DNA of 64,000 bases from Sycobia sp. Sy_11 (Eukaryota; Arthropoda; Insecta; Hymenoptera; Epichrysomallidae). The DNA is taken from positions 3,123,501-3,187,500 of the forward strand of contig JACCIC010000039.1 of NCBI GenBank assembly GCA_018907035.1, in the 5' to 3' direction. The notes beneath the pieces are model-generated. The model ran no database searches, was not told the DNA's origin, and was given only the letters and a program-made list of their open reading frames with translations. The position numbers were made by a program, and so were the translations under genes. Below are positions 55,470 through 64,000 of the stretch, piece after piece. Within the stretch, counting starts at the first letter, position 1, and each line of letters opens with the position of its first letter.

Positions 55470-56080
55470 TAAAATGCAATACTACGAATTCATTTATATA
55501 ACCATAATCGAGTGTCAATTTGACGTCAAATTGTGCCCGAAGATTTGAATTATCCGACCTCTAGCAAAGCAAACGAAATAATGCCTCAATCCTCCTCTAC
55601 GAAACGTATCCGACTACATTCTGTATTCATTCTAATTTCTTGCCGACCAATAGCGGCCAACCGAGACGAGGATGCGCCGATCGCGACGAATACATCGGGA
55701 GGTGCGACATTGACTATTTTTTTTTTCTCGAATTATCCACGTTTAAGTGTCGTTGGGTGATTTACTCGCCATCTTAATAGTTCGCGGCTTACGATCTGCG
55801 ATCTGCGCGTCGATAAATCACGCGGCGGGAACGCTTTGTCTATATATATATATATATATAAAGACACTTCAACAATACGGTAACATTTCGACACGCGCCT
55901 GACAGTTCATTTATTAGCCGTCGAGGCGGTTTATTCGCCCGCGCTAAAAATCAACTTTCACATTCGCGTCGAACTTTATTTCGCGCCGCGATAGCGGCCG
56001 CAAAATCGGCGTTAACGCCGCGATTTCGAGGTTAGAGCGGCGTAAAAGCCGGAATCTCGCCCGAGGACGGATTTCGCGCC
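55470..56080. promoter_or_regulatory. CpG-rich patch with palindrome
   Basis: CpG-rich from 55620. Contains a small TA run (55840-55860) and the perfect 14-bp palindrome CGGCGTTAACGCCG at 56007-56020. Frame 55533-55760 is unsupported. Confidence 0.3.
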
Positions 56081-56129
56081 TATGTGGGCACTTCGTCAAT
56101 GTGACACATGGATACGGAATACGCGCAGG

Positions 56130-56425
56130 TCCGTTTATCTATTCGTATATCTATCGAATTCGCGTAATGGCTGGGGGCTGTTTTTGGGCGAATTTGCGGT
56201 TACGCCATTCGATCCATCTATAAACACGAAGGATAGTTTTATTTTTCAAGCGAATATGCATCCAGCATTCTTGTATCTATGGATGCGAATCATGTAATTG
56301 TGCCTTTTTAGGTGAATATGTAACCTGGCAGTCAAGCGTATCTATAGATACAAATGACGGTTTTATTTTTCAATCGATATACGAATTTACCATTTAAGTA
56401 TCTATCGATTTGAGGTATCTTCATT
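56130..56425. repeat. Diverged tandem repeat, period about 124 bp
   Basis: GTTTTATTTTTCAA recurs exactly at 56236 and 56360, each preceded by an ATCTAT-containing stretch and followed by a related GCGAATATGC/TCGATATACG stretch. A third, more diverged unit may start near 56130. Confidence 0.5.
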
Positions 56426-58310
56426 GCTTTGATCTCTGGCATTTATGATCTATGAATTTGATTCGTATGTTGCTGCCATTCATCTGTCTATGAATTCCAG
56501 TTAGTTTATCCCTCTATTGACGGTTCTAATCATCTTCTATGGTGAAACGTCATGCTATCCTATTCTTACTTTTGATTAACAAGGAGAGAACTATAATTGG
56601 GCGATCTATTCTGATTAGGCGAGGTAATTCGGATTAGCACAAAAATGAGCTCTACTGCAATGTTTTAACACTTATAATATTCTTCCATTTCGAAAATATG
56701 ACACAGTGGATTTTTTTAATTAAAATTTGTATTATTAGCACTGCATTTGAAAAAAAAAAGATAAATTTAGGGAACAAAGTTCCAATGAACAAAATGTCCG
56801 AAAATGAAATTTTCTTGAATACAAATCTACCCAATCAACGTATTTAAAATTTTTCCCATCTTTCATGGAGCGGATGAAGTGAAGATGAAGAAATCTAACT
56901 TTCATAAAACGAATGAAAATTAAGTTTTTCAATTTTACATAGCTCATGGTGCAGGTAATTTGTTCTGGTTAGGAGAAATAAATACTGTGAAAAGTTAGAT
57001 TTCAATTTGATTGAATTTATTATACAATAAAAATCAGGCTATGTGGTTTGCGCTCGAAGACTAATTTTAATTTGCCAGCAGGTCTCTTACGAGCTCTGAT
57101 AGTTGTTTATTATTGACTCTGTAGACGCCGCGAATGACAAATGAAGATTTTTAAATATCTTTGCATTTTAATCTCATTTCAATACTTTTAAACTTCAGCT
57201 GTTTCTAATCAGATGATTTTAAATATTTTCATTTCTTTTTTTAACAGTGAATTGGAACTTTTAATTGTGTTTTAACTTTTTATCCTTTTTCGATCACATA
57301 AGATTATATAATTTTAAAACCAATGCGTTTCGTTTATTAATACAAATTTTCAATATATTTTAGTCCCCTCTTTGTTGCCTAATGGCCATGACGAGTTACA
57401 CTCATAATGCGTATACGTAAATCGTCATTTACAAGAAATTATTCCATTCCACGAGGTTCATAGCGCCCCAGATAGATTTGCATCTGTCTGATCGTACAGC
57501 ATAAGGACTGCGGGACAATCCTGCTCCTCCGCACGTCGAGAGTCACCGAAAAGAATTTGTTCAAATTTTATTCTAATAATCTTTTTAAATATTGAAAATT
57601 CAAATTATTGTATTTAAATTTAAAAATCTTCATCTGGCACTCGCTTTGACTTTACAAATTTTAACGAAACTTGTAACAAGCATGATATATTTTCATAGTG
57701 ATTTAACAATAATGAAAAACTTTCACAATTTTACTCAAATGAAAATCTATAAATGACACATTCTTGTTGATTTGAACTAATATATTCTTACATTATACGT
57801 ATAGTGAAGTTGTGCATATAAATTTTATTTAATACAAAAAATAATCCATTTCAGCACACACCTAATGTGACCAAACTGTTTTAACAAACGCCGCGACCTC
57901 AACAAGTGTCCCTTGGCAAAACATCGTAGTGGGAATGGGAATACGTTGCAGTGACGAAGTGTCTTGAAATAAAGTCAACTCAATATATATATTATAATTT
58001 TGTTACGCCAAATTAACCTGGCATCTTAAGTCTGCATTAATGACGCTTCAATGTTGAAACCAAAGAAATGCATCAAATGATTCTCCAGCAGTTACTCAAA
58101 GTCCCTATAATTATTATTATATCCATATATGTATTGCAAAAGGTATAGAAACACACTATATAAATGTATATATACACGTATCATACTTACATCGTATACG
58201 TATAGCTCCGCTATTGGTTTAATGTATACCGCACATACGACAGTCTGTCACTTAATCCCCCCCCCCGCTCCGGGAACATTTTATCTTACATATATATATA
58301 TATAAAGACA
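56426..58310. other. Long AT-rich spacer
   Basis: No gene. A GC-richer patch at 57450-57560 stands out but has no supported frame. 58259-58266 is a C run. Confidence 0.5.
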
Positions 58311-58312
58311 AT

Positions 58313-58388
<76 letters not shown>
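58313..58388. repeat. (CT)n microsatellite
   Basis: CT run with TTT and CC interruptions. Confidence 0.96.
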
Positions 58389-58389
<1 letters not shown>

Positions 58390-58469
58390 ACTGTCTCGAA
58401 CAAGCTCCCGATTATAATGTGATATTACCAATTATTGCAGATATAATAATTATACTTAATTATAATAAT

Positions 58470-58853
58470 TTAAATGATTGGACCATTAAAAGAGGCCGGG
58501 GGGCCGCCGCAGCCGTTGCCTTTTTACGACTTCGTTAAAACTACATGCGCAACCGCTATATTTATCTACATATATACACTTGCAATTTCAGTACATCGTC
58601 CTCGTCCTTTTTTATCCCCCCCCACCCCCTTGCGCCCCTTTATATCCAAACGACCATATCGTTATCAAATCGTTATTAATTTGCATTACTCCTCCGCGCG
58701 CGCGTGTGTGTGTGCGCGCGTGTATGCGCGCGCATTTGCGAAAGTGAGCGCAACAACGAACAACGCAATTATAAAGCAGTTTGCTGCTCCGTTCGCGAGA
58801 GTTCATAAAACCATGTTTTGTATTAAATCTCGACTTATATTAAATACCCGTGA

Positions 58854-58893
<40 letters not shown>

Positions 58894-59130
58894 ATTATGT
58901 GCTTTCGTATAAAGATTCGTCGATCGGCCTTTTCGACTTCTAAAACAGTCAGCTCATTTCAAGCTCGATTCACGAAACCTTCGTATTGTACTTATATTGG
59001 AAAAGGAGCGCGCATGCGCGAGCACGCGCGTTCGAACGGCCTTGCTCCAGCGTGCGCGCGCGGGCGAAAGTCAATGAATCCGGAGCGTTCGCCCGGAGGA
59101 ATTTATGATTTCCTCGGCGATAAATATAAA
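58470..59130. promoter_or_regulatory. GC-rich island with GT/CG and CA runs
   Basis: CG/TG alternation at 58695-58735 and CA run at 58855-58890. The 221-codon plus frame crosses both and is not convincing (THTHTH stretch). Confidence 0.3.
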
Positions 59131-59710
59131 TATATATAGATACATACATATACCTACACATAACAAGGTTACATATTCAAATTCACGTGCGTCTACTTAG
59201 ATCGTGGGTATCCTGCGTGTATACAAATATTTATCTGCGATCTCAGCACTTTTTTCTCCGGGGGATATTTTCTAATTGCTCCAAATTTAATTGGGCGCGG
59301 TCTGATGGTTTCAAGATAAGAGGATTCAAGAGAGTATAATGTTATCCGTGAATTCCTTTTCCTATTTGCGCGAGCTCTAATGCATTATGCTGAATCGCTC
59401 TGACTTATGGCGAAGTTTCGATGAATAAAATAAAAATTTCACGATTCCTGTACATTGTAACATTGATTTCACTTCGATCGATTGCGCTCTTTTCAAAGAC
59501 CAAACTCTCCTGCTTTTGTCTCCTCCAACGGAAATTACGATTATCCCTATAATCATTTCAAAAAAAATCAATGTATATTCATTTTCCCGCTTGATAGATC
59601 GTGAAAAAATCATAAAAACAAAATAAAGAGAGAGATAGAGAGAGAAATATCTACAAGGACCATCTTTTCTCGGACAAATCGTTAATTAATCCCGGACGCA
59701 CGGAACACAT
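59131..59710. other. Mixed spacer, no gene seen
   Basis: Nothing recognised. Confidence 0.5.
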
Positions 59711-59749
59711 ACATACATACATACATGCATATGTAGGTACATATACATC

Positions 59750-59788
<39 letters not shown>
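59711..59788. repeat. (CATA)n and (TA)n microsatellites
   Basis: CATA run at 59711-59728, TA run at 59753-59788. Confidence 0.95.
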
Positions 59789-59793
<5 letters not shown>

Positions 59794-59891
59794 CGGAAAC
59801 TTGTATAAGCGCGGGCGTATATTGACGGGAGAAGACTGGAGACTGCGAAAGAAACACAAGAGCTCGCACTCGCACTCGATGGAGAGAAACA

Positions 59892-59893
<2 letters not shown>

Positions 59894-59937
<44 letters not shown>
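59894..59937. repeat. (GA)n microsatellite
   Basis: About 22 GA units. Confidence 0.97.
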
Positions 59938-59939
<2 letters not shown>

Positions 59940-62280
59940 TAGGGTGAGGGAGAGGGGGCGAGATAAATGAACTCTCGGTGCGAAGGACGACCGCGGCGCG
60001 ACGGCTGATTCAGTACCTCCGGCGTTTCGCTAGAATTCATCGACCTTTATACACAAATACACGCACACGCATATATATGTATATATATATGTACTGAAGA
60101 GAAAGGGAAATTCGGTACCCGTCGAATAAACCATTTCGCGCAAATTGACGAGCGAGCGCCGCCGGCCTTATATATATATATATTCATGAATATACTCAAT
60201 TTTTATTTATGGCTAGTGTCCTCTTGCCCGATCGCCGTCGGAGTCCTTTTATCATGTAATTATCATTAGTTTCCTAGGTGGCAGCCAATTCCAAATTACG
60301 CATATAAGAAATTAATTAGAAAAAAATTAACCAGTGAAATAGGGTTAAAAAATATTAATTATATAGTCAAACGAAGTCAGATGCTATTGAGATTAATATT
60401 TTTGAAGACAAAAGATCATTAAGCTTGAAAATAAAAACCATAAGTTTCTTTTTTTAAATGCTTTAATTATATCCAAATGTCTGCGACAAAAGTAACATAA
60501 ATAATACACTTATTATTTGAAAAGGATGTGGAAACAAACGAGCAAGTAATAAAAGTGTCAAATAAGTTATTAAAAATACATTGGTTGTTTTCAGTTGCAA
60601 ACTACGCCTTTACATTCGATGAAAAACGTAACGTAATTTTCTGAAAATAATAAATTAAAAATGCGGCCTTATGCACGAGCAGCCGCAGACCCGCAGTAAT
60701 TACCAACTTTTGCTTAAAAAAAATTCCACTAGAGAAAACTTTCGTTTCTTCTTTTTTTTTGGAATCCCTTTAAAAATTACTTATGCGCGACTGGTCTTCG
60801 ACGATACGGCACGAAACTAAATATTTTTTTGTCATTCTTCTTTTCATCATCGGATGCTTCCAGCTAATAATAAACGCTCTGCAAACGAGGGTCAAAGATG
60901 CGGTAATTGCGCATGCGCGCGCTGATACATGGATGGAAACTCGACGTTTTCGACGTAATACGCGACCGTTGGCTGGTGGCGCAATCCGGTCGAGAATCTA
61001 GTATAGGAGGAGAAACGGTTCGATTTAATCTCGTCGCGCCTTGGGTCGAATCCGTTTTCGTTTGTGCTCTAGCTGAACGAGTGCGATAATTTTACCCATT
61101 ATAACCGAGCCCAGTCAACTGCCGTCGCCTCTCCCGCTCATTATCGAATTTCCCGCACCAGTTCGTAAAATCGAAGATTAGTTTGCCGCGCTTTGGCGCG
61201 CCAGCGACTGAACGAGTGACAATCGCGGATAACGAATCGTTTCAGGCGTACACGTGTTTTTTGCAGCCAAAGATTTACTACACAAATTTTTTGAAAATTT
61301 GTATACAAATCTCAGCCACTTTTTCAACGACGAACGTGGAAAAGAAAAATATATTGTTGTTAACGAAGAAAAAATGCAAAACAAATATCAAAAATGTTTT
61401 TTTAATTTTAAAAAATAAAATTGCAACAGCTAGGTATCAAAAACCTTATTTCAGACGGAAAATTTATAAAAGAGGTATTTTTAGTAATCACTGCTACATT
61501 TTTTGGGAGTTGAAATGAAAATGAATAGTTGATTAAACAAAGCGTACAGATGACAGAATAGTAGAATTAGTGATAAAGTTTTTACACAAATACGTACTGG
61601 TTGAAAATATTCGATAATGTAAATGCTTCCATGGCATGACATGTTAAGTAATACAGTGAAAAAAAATGGATTAAGTAAAATAATAACATCGTTACATTTG
61701 ATATTTTACATTCACAGATGTGGACTTACCTACAAACAATTGTTTCGATAGCTGACAGACGGAGCGTCAGATATGGTGGGGAAAAAATTTTGCTTTCGTC
61801 CAAAATATAAATCAATTTATCATATTTATCTTCATAAACGGCATTTTGCTCAATTAGTAAAGCTATATGATCAAATTCTTGCCATTTTGAAAAAAAAAGA
61901 ATGCAAGTTGTTCATAAATTGTCAAATTTTGAATTGGTTAAATGGCACGAGAAAGTAATTGAAAAATTTCCTGAAGTTTTACAAATTGTTTTAATGATAA
62001 TTAAAAATACACATGGACTATAATAACACTCGATATTTTTACTAATGATTTGGAACTCAAAATCATGAAATAATTTTTTTGTCTTTGACCAACGATACTT
62101 ATTACAAATTCGTTTTTTTGAACGCAACAAGATCTGAATTACTCCGGATTGAACTCGATCCGAAGTCGCGCGATTTCCTCTTTCTAGACGTTTGTAGAAG
62201 TAAAGAGAAAAAAGTGCCGCGAGTTTTTTTCCTCTAAGTGTCTCTTCGCGCGCTTATAATGCATTGATAGGTTCCGGTGC
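59940..62280. other. AT-rich spacer with two small coding-like frames
   Basis: GC-richer at 59940-60160 and 60890-61240. A frame from 61183 to 61518 is open for 111 codons but starts at TTG and turns lysine-rich and AT-biased. An acceptor-bounded 38-bp segment at 60595-60632 reads ANYAFTFDEKRN before GTAATT. Neither is well supported. Confidence 0.35.
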
Positions 62281-62312
62281 TATGTAAGGCGATACATCCT
62301 TACTTTCCAATA

Positions 62313-62313
<1 letters not shown>

Positions 62314-62371
<58 letters not shown>
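62314..62371. repeat. (TA)n microsatellite
   Basis: About 29 TA units. Confidence 0.97.
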
Positions 62372-62372
<1 letters not shown>

Positions 62373-62426
62373 TCAGAGGCGTATTATTATGATCTACATG
62401 GGTTTCCAATTTTTTTTCTTTTACAG

Positions 62427-62489
62427 CTCTATGGCTACCGGGCCGGGGATAAAATGGCCCCCGCACAGTCGGCGTCGCGCTCGTCCTGA
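62427..62489 (+). CDS. Candidate 3'-terminal coding exon
   Basis: TTTCCAATTTTTTTTCTTTTACAG ends at 62426, the best-looking acceptor in the window. The exon starts in phase 0 and reads LYGYRAGDKMAPAQSASRSS to TGA at 62487-62489. Sixteen of 20 codons end in G or C, unlike the flanking DNA. No donor lies inside, so this would be a last exon carrying a short hydrophilic, serine-rich C-terminus. AATAAA occurs 235 bp downstream (62725). The family cannot be judged from 20 residues. The TA run about 55 bp upstream would lie in the intron. Confidence 0.42.
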   Translation, partial: LYGYRAGDKMAPAQSASRSS

Positions 62490-62545
62490 GTCGTAAAGCG
62501 GTTATTGGCTGCCTTGCGGTACTATAGTACTCGCAAGCTCGTATA

Positions 62546-62572
62546 ACACACACACACACACACACACACACA
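62546..62572. repeat. (CA)n microsatellite
   Basis: About 13 CA units. Confidence 0.95.
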
Positions 62573-62724
62573 TGCGTGCGCGCGTATACACACTCGCACA
62601 GATAATTGCACGGAAGCATCGATATTTCGGCGAAGGTATGCGGTGTCAGCTTTCAGTATGCGATCAGCCCAAGTTTATCCCCCGGGTGTTCAGTTCAAAA
62701 GCGCGCCTTATTCTATAATCGACT

Positions 62725-62730
62725 AATAAA
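62725..62730 (+). terminator. Possible polyadenylation signal AATAAA
   Basis: AATAAA at the start of an A-rich tract, 235 bp after the stop of the 62427 candidate. A-rich tracts give this motif by chance. Confidence 0.25.
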
Positions 62731-62792
62731 AAAAAAAACAAACAACAAAAACAAAAAGAAAACCAAAAAAAAAAACAAAAAAAAAACAAAAT
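62731..62792. repeat. A-rich (AAAAAC)n-like tract
   Basis: Poly-A with regular C interruptions. A similar tract occurs at 63000-63075. Confidence 0.9.
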
Positions 62793-62799
62793 CCTTACA

Positions 62800-63370
62800 G
62801 CGGGCAACGCTCGTTTTACGTATATAAATATCTTCGCGACCGGGATGCCGCTACAGTTGGTCGATTGCCGAGTAAAAATCGCGCCACGCATTTATAAACA
62901 TCGCTTCTAACGTCGTCCGCGCTCTCGTCTGCCTTTCGCGCGGGCACTTTGCCACGGGACAAAGAGCCAAAACGACCGAGTAGGAGCGATTGAACAAAAC
63001 GAAAGAAAACGAAAAACAAAAAAAGAAAAAAAAAAAATTAAAAACAAAAAGAAAAAGAAGGCAAAAAAAAAAAATCAAATTCTAATACTACATCGCTGTT
63101 TTTTCCCTTCGTTTTCCCTCTGTCCGTGCGCTAATGTTGCCTCGTTAAAGCTCGAGCGTTACACACTCGATATGGAAAATTATCGAAGACTGCGCGCGTA
63201 CATATACGTTTCAAATTGCCCAGAAAATATTCGCACAGCTGCGCGTACGAGAAGGGCCGCGAACGCTCGCCGCGTGCCTGCCGGAAAATCCGGGCGATCC
63301 CGCTTAATAGCCGGGACCACCGGCAATAATTTCTACTTATAATTGCTCGGTATTCTTTCGATGTATGGGC
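62800..63370. other. CpG-rich spacer
   Basis: CpG-rich at 62800-63000 and 63180-63310 around an A-rich tract. No gene. Confidence 0.4.
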
Positions 63371-63379
63371 TATTATTTC

Positions 63380-63389
63380 TCTCTCCCCC

Positions 63390-63436
<47 letters not shown>

Positions 63437-63497
63437 TTAAAAGCTATGAAAAAAAAAGAAGAGCTGGCGGGTCGTATAAGGGGTTATGCCGTTGCTA

Positions 63498-63544
<47 letters not shown>
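63380..63544. repeat. (CT)n and (GA)n facing runs
   Basis: CT 63380-63430 and GA 63501-63544, separated by about 70 bp, able to form a long hairpin. The 70-bp interior does not match the 58-bp core of 51647. Confidence 0.95.
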
Positions 63545-63546
<2 letters not shown>

Positions 63547-64000
63547 CAAAGAGACGTAGATAGCATAAAACAACCATACTTGTGTGTACCGATGATATGA
63601 GAAAAAAACCGAGAAACCCCCGCGCCCCTCGCTGTAGCTCGTCGTACCTTCCCCCCTCCGTCTTTCTTTTTAATCCTCGTTACCCTACATCTTCATTATT
63701 TTTCTAATTACCCCCCTTATTCGATCGCTATCACTTTCGTCCCGTATTATACGCTCGTTTTTCCGTTATTTATCACTCTCCGCGCGCGAGCGCTGCTCTT
63801 CCCCTTCGACCCTTTCTCGTCGTTCTCCTTCTCCTCTCTCTCTCTCTCTCTCACTCCCTCTCTTCTCTTCGTACTCCTTCCTCGCGTACATGCCTGCTTC
63901 GTACATTCGTTTTTTTGTTTCGCCGCTTGCACCGTTCTCGTTCCCTCGACCCTTTTCTTCTTATATCATATTATTGCTATATATATATATTATATATATA
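63545..64000. other. Pyrimidine-rich end of window
   Basis: CT-rich (63827-63852), ending in a TA run (63979-64000) cut by the window edge. No gene. Confidence 0.5.

Noticed and set aside
57450..57560. GC-richer patch as an exon
   Set aside because: Frames on the minus strand are short and no acceptor/donor pair brackets them.
1..64000. CRISPR arrays, bacterial operons or ribosome binding sites
   Set aside because: No regular spacer-repeat structure, no compact gene layout; composition and transposons indicate an animal genome.

Overview
The window reads as a eukaryotic, mostly non-coding stretch from an insect-like genome. Its TA, GA/CT, GT/CA and TAA microsatellites are very dense, and GC-rich, CpG-rich islands alternate with AT-rich filler. 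It also holds decayed mariner transposon copies and a tRNA-headed SINE. There is no operon structure, no bacterial gene spacing and no long conserved reading frame. High CpG content beside AT-rich intergenic DNA and a mariner family favour an arthropod, and an ant- or wasp-like hymenopteran is my guess. This is inference from style; no species was identified. Nearly all longer open frames are translations of microsatellites (YIYIYI from TA, LSLSLS or RERERE from CT/GA) and are not genes.

Layout. 1-3400: AT-rich start with one splice-bounded open segment, then CpG-rich islands, a palindrome fused to a TATA box (1499-1537) and copy A of a dispersed repeat (1740-1790). 3400-13000: alternating AT-rich filler, GC islands (4620-5760, 10760-11030), long TA/CT/GA runs and a (TAA)n run. 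13000-17560: a large GC island at 13240-14400, then two short open regions. 17560-26060: AT-rich DNA with small splice-bounded segments at 17693, 19567 and, on opposite strands, 22356-22443 and 22482-22530. GC islands lie at 20040, 23280 and 25140. 26286-26361 is a good candidate internal exon, and 26809-27006 is a SINE with a 9-bp target duplication. 29640-32650: GC island, a rearranged mariner pair (30522-31729) and copy B of the dispersed repeat. 33600-49240: GC islands between long TA tracts, a hAT-like terminus (41073) and a candidate exon (43703-43767). 49240-56500: an AT-rich block with decayed coding-like text, then two inverted copies of a 58-bp core, each set between CT and GA runs (51647-51704 and 54763-54820). 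A 137-codon open frame (55048-55461) and a diverged tandem repeat follow. 56500-64000: AT-rich filler, more microsatellites and a candidate terminal exon (62427-62489) with AATAAA downstream.

The simplest model is intergenic or long-intron DNA of one or more plus-strand genes, with small exons scattered among repeats and CpG-rich regulatory islands. Candidate exons rest only on splice motifs, open frame and codon bias, and none was matched to a known protein. The most unusual items are the 58-bp core framed by CT/GA microsatellites, which resembles a microsatellite-terminated mobile unit, and the head-to-head mariner fusion.
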